DNA from: Waddliaceae bacterium
Lineage (GTDB): Bacteria > Chlamydiota > Chlamydiia > Chlamydiales > JABHNK01
Reading direction: 5' to 3'
Length of the DNA: 60,307 nt
Assembly: GCA_018694295.1 (NCBI GenBank)
Contig: JABHNK010000038.1
Span: 1-60,307 of the forward strand
Shown: positions 51,711 to 60,307 of the stretch, one piece after another
Layout of the letters: every line of letters begins with the position of its first letter
Position numbering within the stretch: position 1 is the first letter of the stretch
The notes under the pieces: generated by a model
Seen by the model: only the letters and a program-made list of their open reading frames with translations
What the model was told of the DNA's origin: nothing
Databases searched by the model: none
Made by a program: the position numbers and the translations under genes

Positions 51711-52940
51711 ATGAAACTATGGGTTAAAATCGTTATCGGCATGTTCGTCGGTGTCGTCGCTGGAGCTTTCCTGGGACCACATGGCGAAATATTCAAGCCC
51801 GTAGGGACGATGTTTCTGAACCTGATAAATATGCTCGTGATGCTTCTAGTTTTCGCCTCGATGACTGTAGGGATAACGTCAATCCACGACCCCAAAAAGC
51901 TGGGAAGGATAGGATTCAAAACACTAGGGCTGTATTTCTTGACGACGACGATAGCGATAATCATAGGGCTTATCTTCGTAAAAACAATGCGCCCAGGTGC
52001 CGATATAGGACTAAAAAGCATAAGCACTACGACGCTAGGGGAACTTCCAAGCATCACCGCCATGATACTGAATATGGTGCCAAGCAACCCAATACGCGCC
52101 CTCGCTGAAGGACAGGTGCTGCAGGTTATCGTCTTCGCAATATTCCTCGGCATAGCAATAAACGCCGCAGGAAGTAGAGCACGGCCGTTGCTTAAAGTCC
52201 TCGAAGCCCTCGCTGAAGTTATGTATAAACTCACAGACATCGTAATGAAATTCGCGCCATATGGAGTGTGCGCTACGATGGCATGGGTGGCAGGGGCCTT
52301 TGGACTCGAAATTTTATTGCCTCTAGGGAAATTCCTCACCTGCAACTTCATAGCGTGTGTGTTCCATATATTATTAGTATATTGCGGGATGCTCTTCATA
52401 GCAAAACTTAACCCGCTACATTTTTTCAAAGGCATGGGAGATGCTATAGCCTTCGCATTCTCGACGAGTAGCAGCACCGCCTCACTGCCAATAACAATGC
52501 ATTGCGTACAGGAAAACCTTGGCGTCTCGAAGAAACTCTCGAACTTTATACTGCCACTAGGCGCTACCGTTAATATGAACGGAGCAGCAATAGCACAGGC
52601 AGTGTCGGCACTGTTCATAGCACAGGCCTACGGAATAGAACTATCTATGGCATCACAGCTCTCGATAATAGTGACAGCAACACTGTCAGCAGTAGGCGCC
52701 GCAGGGATACCAGGGACGGGATTCATCATGCTGTCGGTAGTGCTTACTGCAGCAGGGCTTCCTCTCGAAGGCCTGGCACTAATCGCCGGCGTCGATAGAC
52801 TGAGAGAGATGGTGTCGACAGTAGTAAACGTCCTCGGTGACGCCGTCGTCGCCGTCGTCGTAGCAAAAAATGAGGGAGAACTCGACGAAGATCAATACCG
52901 CCACACAGAACGCGTCGCATTAGAAGAAAGCGACTTATAA
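51711..52940 (+). CDS. Dicarboxylate/amino acid:cation symporter (DAACS family)
   Basis: The 409-residue protein has about eight transmembrane helices plus re-entrant loops. Signatures are AFSTSSSTASLPITMHC (the serine-rich hairpin 1, about 245-261), PLGATVNMNGAAIAQAVSALFIAQAYG (the NMDGT-like motif reads NMNGA here) and GIPGTGFIMLSVVL. The family uses sodium or protons to import glutamate, aspartate or C4-dicarboxylates, a plausible carbon and nitrogen source from the host cell. The exact substrate is unknown. The gene lies between lpxK and kdsD with short spacers. Confidence 0.93.
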   Translation: MKLWVKIVIGMFVGVVAGAFLGPHGEIFKPVGTMFLNLINMLVMLLVFASMTVGITSIHDPKKLGRIGFKTLGLYFLTTTIAIIIGLIFVKTMRPGADIGLKSISTTTLGELPSITAMILNMVPSNPIRALAEGQVLQVIVFAIFLGIAINAAGSRARPLLKVLEALAEVMYKLTDIVMKFAPYGVCATMAWVAGAFGLEILLPLGKFLTCNFIACVFHILLVYCGMLFIAKLNPLHFFKGMGDAIAFAFSTSSSTASLPITMHCVQENLGVSKKLSNFILPLGATVNMNGAAIAQAVSALFIAQAYGIELSMASQLSIIVTATLSAVGAAGIPGTGFIMLSVVLTAAGLPLEGLALIAGVDRLREMVSTVVNVLGDAVVAVVVAKNEGELDEDQYRHTERVALEESDL

Positions 52941-52954
52941 TATAGGAAACAACG

Positions 52955-53908
52955 ATGCTCAAAGAACTTTTCAAAAAACAACAGCAATATATCAACGCTT
53001 TTTTTGACAAACTCGACCACAAAAAAGCTCACGAAATCTTCGATGCATTCCTCGCATGCAAAGGGACGATATTCTTCGCAGGAGTAGGGAAAAGCGGATT
53101 CATCGCAAATAAAATCGCTACGACAATGACGTCGACAGGGACAAAAGCATTATGCCTGTCACCAACAGATGCTCTACATGGTGATATCGGTATAGTCAAA
53201 GAGGAAGACGTCTTTGTCCTCATCAGCAAAAGCGGCGAGACCGAAGAGCTTCTAAACCTCGTGCCATATATCCGCAACAAAGGCGCCTATGTTATTGCCT
53301 TCGTTTCACGGGAGAACAGCCGCCTCGAAAAAGCATGCGACAAAAGCATATACCTCCCCCTAGAAAAAGAGCTATGCCCCTTCGATCTCGTCCCCGCAAC
53401 GTCAGCAGCAATACAGCTAATCTTCGGCGATGTCCTCGCCGTAGCACTAATGCACGCCAAAAACTTCAGCCTAGACGAATACGCAAGAAATCACCCTCTA
53501 GGAAGGATAGGGAAGCGTATTACGATGAGAGTACGCGATCTTATGCTTCACGGCGATAAAATACCAATATGCTCGCCAGAAGATAAGCTCTTCGACGTCC
53601 TCGTAGAACTCTCTAACAAACAATGCGGATGCGTTGTCGTTACCAAAGAAGAAAAAATTTGCGGTATCTTCACCGACGGAGACCTTAGACGTTCACTACA
53701 AGAAAAAGGTGGAGACGTCCTAAACGTCCCCATGAAAGATCTTATGATGGAAAACCCCCGAAGCATAGAAGCCGGCAAACTCGCCGCAGAAGCCATGCAC
53801 GTTATGGAAGACGACCAAAAACACCCCATAATGGTCCTGCCCGTCACCGAGGGAGACAAACTCGTCGGAGTCATCAAAATGCACGACATCGTACAGTCAG
53901 GACTGTAA
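52955..53908 (+). CDS. kdsD: Arabinose 5-phosphate isomerase (KdsD/KpsF)
   Basis: KdsD makes D-arabinose 5-phosphate from ribulose 5-phosphate for Kdo, a core sugar of lipopolysaccharide. The 317-residue product has an N-terminal SIS domain (FFAGVGKSGFIANKIATTMTSTGTKALCLSPTDALHGDIG, about 40-80, and VLISKSGETEELL) and two CBS domains at about 195-317 (DKLFDVLVELSNKQCGCVVVTKEEKICGIFTDGDLRR, then HPIMVLPVTEGDKLVGVIKMHD). The total length and order match the family. It fits the lipid A and heptose genes upstream. A family D repeat begins directly after its stop. Confidence 0.96.
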   Translation: MLKELFKKQQQYINAFFDKLDHKKAHEIFDAFLACKGTIFFAGVGKSGFIANKIATTMTSTGTKALCLSPTDALHGDIGIVKEEDVFVLISKSGETEELLNLVPYIRNKGAYVIAFVSRENSRLEKACDKSIYLPLEKELCPFDLVPATSAAIQLIFGDVLAVALMHAKNFSLDEYARNHPLGRIGKRITMRVRDLMLHGDKIPICSPEDKLFDVLVELSNKQCGCVVVTKEEKICGIFTDGDLRRSLQEKGGDVLNVPMKDLMMENPRSIEAGKLAAEAMHVMEDDQKHPIMVLPVTEGDKLVGVIKMHDIVQSGL

Positions 53909-53943
53909 TCATTGAGCATTGAACATTGATCATTGATCATTGC
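53909..53943. repeat. Short family D repeat
   Basis: TCATTGAGCATTGAACATTGATCATTGATCATTGC immediately follows the kdsD stop codon. No terminator hairpin with a T-run is seen. Confidence 0.7.
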
Positions 53944-54015
53944 TTAAAACTCCCAGCTTGTAAAATAGAAAAATTTCTTGTATATCTTGTTTTTTATTAA
54001 TATCGGTAACTTCAT

Positions 54016-55938
54016 ATGTTCAGCAAGATATCATTATTCTTTGTCGTAATAGCACTGTTGTGCTGTTTCACAGGGAGCGCCTTCGCAGAAGAATCCACAG
54101 ATCTCAGCAATGACAAGTACGTCGAAGCCGTCGCTACGATGAAAGACTACAGCGAAACGCTAGGATGGCACGGATGGCTTACCATTCTTGTCCTCGTCGC
54201 TACCATCGCCGTGCTCGTCAGCGAGAAGCTACCGCCTGATATCGTCATGCTTATGGGGTCGGGAGTGCTGCTCTTCGGAGGGATATTGACCCCGACAGAG
54301 TTCCTCACAGGTTTCTCCAAAGATGTGATCTTCACCCTCGCTATGCTGTTTATCATAGCAAGAGCCCTAGATACCCATGGTGTCATCAGCTACCTCGCTA
54401 ATAAGATGTTTACGAAATCAAAAAGTTATGCAAAGCAACTATTCTCTCTTATGGCACCGCTAAGTGTAGGGTCGGCATTCCTAAATAATACCCCCATAGT
54501 ACTTATGCTGACGCCCGTCGTGAGGAAATGGGCCCTCGACAAAAAAAAATACCCCTCGCAGTTCCTTATACCTTTGTCGTATGCAGCGATATTGGGAGGA
54601 TCGTGTACTCTGATAGGAACGTCTAGTAACCTCGTCGTCGATGGACTCCTCCGCGCCGAAAACCCCGCGGCAGGATTCGGATTCTTCGAGCTCGCAAAGA
54701 TCGGTATACCTTGTGTAATCGTAGGAATTATATATATGATGACCTTTGGCAGGAGGCTCCTACCAAAACGCCGCGACCCTACAAAAAATATCGCACAAGA
54801 GGTGAAAAACTTCACTGGAGAGTTCAGCGTTACGAAAACATGCCCATTGATAGCAATGACGATAGCAGCGGCAAGCCCACAATATTTCTCTGGAGAGCTC
54901 CTCATCGAGATAGAACGTGATGGTGATATCATAGCATCTCCGGGCGCCGATGAAGTAATCCATGATGGAGATAGGCTCGTCTTCGCCGGAGAGATTTGCG
55001 ACATCGCAAAACTCCACAGCATAGAAGGCCTGAACTCTCTTGTAGATCCACACTTCACCCTAGATATATCGTCGTCACATTTCTCCGAAGTCGTTATCTC
55101 AAACACCTCGTCGTGGATAGGAAAAACGCTACGAAAGGTACGGTTCAGAACATATTATGGTGGGTCAGTCTTAGCAATATATCGCGAAGGAAAAAGGGTC
55201 GTAGGTACCGTTAGAGGGACGAAACTTCGCGCCGGAGATGTCCTCATTATGCTCTCAAATAAACCATGGCCACAGGATTTCGACTATAACAACGACTTTT
55301 TCTACATAAGACATACAGAGAAATTGCCGCTCAGAGTATCACGACGGGCATGGTGGGTGTTCGGAGTCCTCGTCGCCATGATAATGGCAGCGACGTCAGG
55401 CGTTCCTATGTTCTTCGCAAGTATATGCGCCGTGGTAGCACTTACAGCGACAAAAAGTATCGCCATCCATGAGATACGTAAAAGCATAAAGTGGAGCGTA
55501 CTAATACTTATAGGGTCGGCATTCGCCTTCGGAACAGCACTAGCGAAGACAGGAGTAGCATACCATATCGCAAAAGGTATATTACCAATAGTACACGGAA
55601 ATCAATATGCCCTCATCGCCGCAATCTTCTTCATCACAATGTTTATCACAGAGCTTATCACAAACAACGCCGCAGCATTGCTATTGTTCCCCATAGCGAT
55701 ACAACTGGCACGGCAGGCAGGGTTCGACAGCATAGAAGCAATGAAGGCCGTAGGAGTCACCGTAGCGCTGGCATCGTCGTATTCGTTCTGCACGCCAATA
55801 GGATACCAGACAAATACAATAATATATGGCCCAGGAGGATATAAATTCTTCGACTACACAAAAGCAGGGATAACACTAAGCATCGCCGTCTACATCCTAG
55901 CCGTAACACTAATACCACAACTGTGGCCACTACATTGA
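54016..55938 (+). CDS. SLC13-type transporter with an RCK/TrkA-C domain
   Basis: The 640-residue inner-membrane protein starts with a signal-like helix (MFSKISLFFVVIALLCCFTGSAFA) and has about eleven further helices in two halves. Between them, at about 270-425, is a cytoplasmic TrkA-C/RCK-type region of two copies (LLIEIERDGDIIASPGADEVIHDGDRLVFAG, and VLAIYREGKRVVGTVRGTKLRAGDVLIML), as in the ArsB/NhaD/SLC13 carriers. Conserved SLC13-like motifs include FLNNTPIVLMLTPVV and TELITNNAAALLLFPIAI. It should import anions such as dicarboxylates or sulfate with sodium. The TGA stop is the first base triplet of a family D repeat. Confidence 0.88.
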   Translation: MFSKISLFFVVIALLCCFTGSAFAEESTDLSNDKYVEAVATMKDYSETLGWHGWLTILVLVATIAVLVSEKLPPDIVMLMGSGVLLFGGILTPTEFLTGFSKDVIFTLAMLFIIARALDTHGVISYLANKMFTKSKSYAKQLFSLMAPLSVGSAFLNNTPIVLMLTPVVRKWALDKKKYPSQFLIPLSYAAILGGSCTLIGTSSNLVVDGLLRAENPAAGFGFFELAKIGIPCVIVGIIYMMTFGRRLLPKRRDPTKNIAQEVKNFTGEFSVTKTCPLIAMTIAAASPQYFSGELLIEIERDGDIIASPGADEVIHDGDRLVFAGEICDIAKLHSIEGLNSLVDPHFTLDISSSHFSEVVISNTSSWIGKTLRKVRFRTYYGGSVLAIYREGKRVVGTVRGTKLRAGDVLIMLSNKPWPQDFDYNNDFFYIRHTEKLPLRVSRRAWWVFGVLVAMIMAATSGVPMFFASICAVVALTATKSIAIHEIRKSIKWSVLILIGSAFAFGTALAKTGVAYHIAKGILPIVHGNQYALIAAIFFITMFITELITNNAAALLLFPIAIQLARQAGFDSIEAMKAVGVTVALASSYSFCTPIGYQTNTIIYGPGGYKFFDYTKAGITLSIAVYILAVTLIPQLWPLH

Positions 55939-55966
55939 TCAATTATCAATGACCAGTTATCAGTGA
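55936..55966. repeat. Short family D repeat
   Basis: TGATCAATTATCAATGACCAGTTATCAGTGA follows the carrier; its first three bases are the TGA stop at 55936-55938. Confidence 0.75.
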
Positions 55967-55985
55967 TTTTACTATTCGCTATTAA

Positions 55986-57452
55986 TTACGCTGTTTTGCC
56001 TTCAATGTCACGTCCTAGCCTCTTCGTCGATGATAAAAATGACGGTATTATCGCTATCATAAGAATGCCTACGATATACGGCGCACTAGCCGATAATGTG
56101 CCGAAAACCATAAGAAATCCCTGGGATAACAGAGCACCGCCAGACTTCCCAAAACGTGACCCTATGCCGTCAATGGCAGACTTACCATGGCGACGCTCTT
56201 CAGAAGTAAGAGATACAAAAGCTATCTCCTTAGTAGCATCAAAAAGAGTGTATTTCGACGCGCGCATCAAGACATTCTGCAACGACCCCATAAAGACAAC
56301 CAACACTAAAGGCGCAGTAATACCTATAGCAAAAGAATCGCGTAAAAGAAGCAACGGAAGGAAAATAACGCTAGTCCATAGTAAAATCCTAGGCGTTATC
56401 ATCGCAACAAACGTCCAGCCAAGACGACGGAAAATGCCGCTCATAGATAACGAGAGCGCGACAGAAACAATGCCTATCCACATCGTCACCTGGTTGATAT
56501 ATGCATTGTAGTCGCGAGGCTCTGGATGTAGAACCCTGATCTGATTCTTCCAAAGAACCTCGAGGAGGTTGTTTGTAACATTATAACATAACACCAACAT
56601 AGTGATATATAGCAGGGCCCTAGACTTCATGATACACGCAAAGTTTTTCTTCAAAGACATCTTTACCTTGTGCGATGGCGTTAAACCCTTGCAGGTATAA
56701 GGCGAGACAGTATAAAGACGACGAAATAACGCCACAATAATAACGCCACAAACAATAGACATAAAGATGAGGATTATCAACGATTGCTCCCAAAGATCGC
56801 CGCCAATAATAAGGCTCTTGATGTTGTGAGAGACGTAATACGAGATAGGGCCAGAGAAAATACCAGAACAATTTCCGCTCAACAAAATAAGAGGGTAAAA
56901 CCTCGGAGCCTCGCCAATAGCCGTGCTGTCGTTGATGAAACGCCAGAAAAATAACGATAACACCATAACACCCCACATCTCGGAGACGATATAAAATAAC
57001 GAAAACGACCAATACCGTATCATCATAATAAAACCACCAAAACCACGAGGAAGAATGCCCTCTAAAAAAGAAGCAAAACTATGTAGATGTAAAGCATCAC
57101 GATTGGGATATAAAACGAAAATAAAAAGAAGAAGAAATGATACAAAACAAGAAATAATAATAGCACCAACAGACTCATAACGATAACGATTGAAAAGCTT
57201 GTTGAAAGAAAAGGTGCAAATCACAGCAGCAGGTAATACCGCCCATACCTTCAAAAAGGGGATGACCTCAGCACCAGAAAACTCAGCAGTAATAATTAGT
57301 GTGTCTTTGATGTCACGGAGAATGTGATAGGCAAAAGCCGCAAAAAAGTATATCCCAAGCATAGGAAGAAGCTTGCGATACTCCCCGCGCTCTATAGGCC
57401 ATAAAATCTTGCGTAATCGTGAGAAAAATCCAGGACTAGAATCGTCGGTCAT
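55986..57452 (-). CDS. NTT-family nucleotide transporter, second copy
   Basis: The 488-residue protein has twelve predicted helices and belongs to the Tlc/NTT family. Signs are the N-terminal FFAAFAYHILRDIKDTLIITAEFSGAEVIPFLKVW, the E/K-rich EMWGVMVLSLFFWRFIND, and the C-terminal LFDATKEIAFVSLTSEERRHGKSAIDGIGSRFGKSGG, which is diagnostic. It is more typical in length than the first copy (14616-15974). Which nucleotides it carries, and in which direction, cannot be inferred with confidence. It converges on the SLC13 carrier. Its upstream 80 bases include an A-rich stretch before the family A element at 57534. Confidence 0.95.
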   Translation of the reverse strand: MTDDSSPGFFSRLRKILWPIERGEYRKLLPMLGIYFFAAFAYHILRDIKDTLIITAEFSGAEVIPFLKVWAVLPAAVICTFSFNKLFNRYRYESVGAIIISCFVSFLLLFIFVLYPNRDALHLHSFASFLEGILPRGFGGFIMMIRYWSFSLFYIVSEMWGVMVLSLFFWRFINDSTAIGEAPRFYPLILLSGNCSGIFSGPISYYVSHNIKSLIIGGDLWEQSLIILIFMSIVCGVIIVALFRRLYTVSPYTCKGLTPSHKVKMSLKKNFACIMKSRALLYITMLVLCYNVTNNLLEVLWKNQIRVLHPEPRDYNAYINQVTMWIGIVSVALSLSMSGIFRRLGWTFVAMITPRILLWTSVIFLPLLLLRDSFAIGITAPLVLVVFMGSLQNVLMRASKYTLFDATKEIAFVSLTSEERRHGKSAIDGIGSRFGKSGGALLSQGFLMVFGTLSASAPYIVGILMIAIIPSFLSSTKRLGRDIEGKTA

Positions 57453-57533
57453 GAAGCACTCCTTCTATATTGTATTGTAACTACAAAAAAAAAAGAGCCC
57501 CGAACTACACGGAACCGTTTTGTTGCTTTTTAA

Positions 57534-57912
57534 ACCCGTGATTGTGACCTATCTTTTCTTTAGCGCCATAGAGTTAGGTAAGATGGCTTAGTGCACGACA
57601 AGCGGATAGTTGTAACTATTCGCGAGGAGTAAAATGAGCCAGATTGCCTGACACTATGGATGCTATAGGAAATAGGTCTTTTTTCTTTTTTAAAAGCTCA
57701 GCTACTTAAAAACAAGCATCTTAAGCCTCGCCATTCCTTATTGTTTTTATTTACTTTTATTATCCTTATCTTGCTTCACCATATCTCTTTTTGCATCAGC
57801 ACATCTACTTTGCTTCTATCCTCGCGAATGTTTTAACATTCGCTCGTCTTTCATCTTCGTATCTGTACCACTGCAAAAATTCTATGGTAAAGGATAGGCC
57901 GCAATCAAGGGT
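57534..57912. mobile_element. MITE-like family A long element, copy 2
   Basis: The ends are ACCCGTGATTGTGACCTAT and ATAGGCCGCAATCAAGGGT with TAA flanking each. The 379-base interior is the reverse of 21286-21652, including GGTAAGATGGCT, GTGCACGACAAGCGGATAG and the TTCGCTCGTCTTTCATC hairpin region. It occupies most of the 517-base gap between the second NTT gene and the cysteine-rich gene at 57970-58401; nothing else is visible in that gap. Confidence 0.85.
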
Positions 57913-57969
57913 TAAAGGCTATAGAATACTATAAAATATATTTCTTTGCAACCTTTATCAGTCTGAAGC

Positions 57970-58401
57970 TTAAAGTTTTTTGATGTTGTCGACCTGGCGA
58001 CGTAACCCCTCATCAATAACAGAACGCGATACGCAAGGAGCAGAGTCATTGATGCCCTCACAACTCTTGGACTCCTCACACCACGACTCCCTAGAAGTAA
58101 GAATCCTCGGCCACCACGGATATGTCGAACACTGCACAGGACGTGCCTCATAGATAGTACACTTGCCGCCCTCAAGAAAAACACAGTCATAGGTCTTGGG
58201 GTCCTCGAGAAGAGAGCACCTGCCATTGACAATGCGAATATAACGCTTAATGCACTCTTCAGCAGAAATGTCAAAGAAAAGTGCTATCGATGCTATCTCC
58301 TCAGGAGTAACCCATACATAACCGGGACAGCCAGAGCAACAATCACCACAACCTGTACACTCGAAATTCAAACCTTCCTTATACCAAGGGCCTTGAGGCA
58401 T
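57970..58401 (-). CDS. YkgJ-type cysteine cluster protein
   Basis: The 143-residue protein has the YkgJ/UPF0153 signature FECTGCGDCCSGCPGYVWVT at about residues 12-31, with four to five clustered cysteines, then CSLLEDPKTYDCVF, KCTIYEARPVQCSTYPWWPR. Such clusters probably bind zinc or an iron-sulfur centre. No enzyme is known for the family. The ATG at 58401 is preferred to a GTG two codons earlier because AAGGAG lies at the right distance. It is translationally coupled to the upstream zinc-ribbon gene (TGA then two bases, then ATG). Confidence 0.9.
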   Translation of the reverse strand: MPQGPWYKEGLNFECTGCGDCCSGCPGYVWVTPEEIASIALFFDISAEECIKRYIRIVNGRCSLLEDPKTYDCVFLEGGKCTIYEARPVQCSTYPWWPRILTSRESWCEESKSCEGINDSAPCVSRSVIDEGLRRQVDNIKKL

Positions 58402-58403
58402 AA

Positions 58404-58727
58404 TCACTCCTTAAAAAAATCGTTAAATGATGAAGGATCTTTCAATGACACACCATCACCAAAAAGATCAGTAGCAACATCATCAATATTAGCACTATCC
58501 GAAGGCCCAGCACCACACAAAACAAAATATTCGCAAAAATTGCTGCCCTCCCTGTCAATAACAGGATCAGTATCGGGAATTACACAGTCGTTCGGAAGGC
58601 CGATACGGTAATGATTACAGTTAATGCATACGTGCTGCCAACTGCCACAACCATCACATTGCAACCGAAAACCTACCTTGCCATCAGGAATTTCACCAAA
58701 ATCAATACCACATTTCCAACACAACAT
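58404..58727 (-). CDS. Small zinc-ribbon protein
   Basis: The 107-residue product has cysteine pairs CWKC at 3-6, CDGC at about 24-27, CINC at about 35-38, and single Cys in PNDC and FCEY, a layout seen in a family of small bacterial proteins with two zinc ribbons (CWKCG...CDGCGSWQHVCINCNHY...PNDC...NFCEYF). The C-terminus is acidic. It pairs with the YkgJ-type protein two bases downstream, and both are cysteine-rich, so a shared metal-related or redox role is possible. The function is not known. Confidence 0.8.
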   Translation of the reverse strand: MLCWKCGIDFGEIPDGKVGFRLQCDGCGSWQHVCINCNHYRIGLPNDCVIPDTDPVIDREGSNFCEYFVLCGAGPSDSANIDDVATDLFGDGVSLKDPSSFNDFFKE

Positions 58728-58932
58728 ATATCAATACCACCTTAATAGTATCACTATAACAACCAGAGATAAAAGAAGCTAGAAAATTCACGACAGAAAA
58801 CTTTTTTGCAAAAAAAGAAAAAAGGTGTTGTGGTAATTGTAGCAATTGGTGTATCGTTTACACTTTCTTGATAACGATTAAAGCGTAAAGAGAAAAGAAC
58901 ACCGAAAGCCACTGAGCTTCGGAGCGGATATT
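58728..58932. other. rRNA upstream region without genes
   Basis: About 205 AT-rich bases upstream of the rRNA promoter, with short runs such as AAAAAAAGAAAAAAGG. It contains no frame with a ribosome site. It may act as an upstream activating region for the rRNA promoter. Confidence 0.4.
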
Positions 58933-58959
58933 TTGACAGCGAGAAAGAGATGATATACA
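58933..58959 (+). promoter_or_regulatory. Candidate rRNA promoter
   Basis: TTGACA (58933-58938) and TATACA (58954-58959) are 15 bases apart, shorter than the usual 16-18. A hairpin (TGTGTC/GACACA, 58964-58979) follows directly. It would give a leader of about 125 bases before 16S rRNA. Confidence 0.5.
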
Positions 58960-59091
58960 AACCTGTGTCAAAAGACACAACGTAGCACACACCTTTAAAC
59001 AGTGAGTGCTACTTTAGAGCTTGTGCGACTTCGAGGACTTCGGTCTTCGGAGCCGCGTTATAAATATATATAAGATAAGAGATTATTTTTT

Positions 59092-60307
<1,216 letters not shown>

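Noticed and set aside
51545-52618. Minus-strand frame of 357 residues
   Set aside because: It is antisense to the DAACS symporter; the sense protein has all family signatures.
52800-52870. GTCGTCGCCGTCGTCG run as a tandem repeat
   Set aside because: It is coding sequence using favoured GTC and GCC codons for Val and Ala.

Overview
The window comes from a member of the Chlamydiota, most likely an environmental lineage outside the genus Chlamydia. The evidence is a partial 16S rRNA with the chlamydial 5' sequence at the right edge, two nucleotide transporters of the energy-parasite NTT type, a fused SecDF, an HrcA-GrpE-DnaK operon with an operator, and several gene blocks that match Chlamydia order as I remember it: yidD / LysM protein / pheT / lipoprotein; recJ-secDF; dxr-rseP; and gcvH / PpiD-like / phospholipase D / lplA. 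A gmhA gene and many intergenic mobile repeats argue against Chlamydiaceae proper. The genus cannot be fixed from this sequence alone.

Layout. 1-450 is the 3' end of a Sel1-repeat gene. 645-2360 holds two small hypotheticals and a MORN-like lipoprotein. 2446-9040 carries pheT, a LysM protein, a small acidic protein, yidD and recJ. 9153-13691 is a 1512-residue SecDF. 13777-14526 is a graveyard of insertion elements with a chimeric transposase relic. 14616-17598 carries an NTT carrier, a CDF metal exporter and a lysine-rich unknown. 17814-20940 is dxr-rseP, followed by two related small hydrophobic proteins that flank two MITE-like elements. 22532-26362 is dnaK, grpE and hrcA with a promoter and a CIRCE-like operator. 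26496-32295 is comF and a giant AsmA-like protein. 32396-36700 is an AT-rich pair of large glycosyltransferases. 36777-41852 has a membrane-anchored phosphoribosyltransferase, gcvH, a PpiD-like protein, a tiny very basic peptide, a hypothetical and lplA. 42319-48454 has a phosphohexomutase, a DMT transporter, a putative cysteine peptidase and a phospholipase D with an Inc-like hydrophobic hairpin. 49989-55938 is an envelope and transport cluster (gmhA, lpxK, a dicarboxylate symporter, kdsD, an SLC13-type carrier). 55986-58727 has a second NTT and two cysteine-rich proteins. 59092-60307 is 16S rRNA.

The genes divide into three themes. One is envelope building: LpxK, KdsD and GmhA for lipopolysaccharide, SecDF, YidD, RseP, PpiD-like and AsmA-like proteins for export and the outer membrane. 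One is parasitic import: NTT, SLC13 and DAACS carriers. One is host interaction: Sel1, phospholipase D, a putative cysteine peptidase and small hydrophobic proteins.

The most unusual signal is a set of at least four families of short intergenic repeats, three of them with inverted ends. Their sequence repeatedly forms the last codons and/or the stop codon of adjacent genes; I count about ten genes in this one window. Two further stretches stand out: a hairpin-dense intergenic segment at 41940-42245 and a 56-residue Lys/Arg-rich peptide gene at 40390-40560 with a clear promoter.
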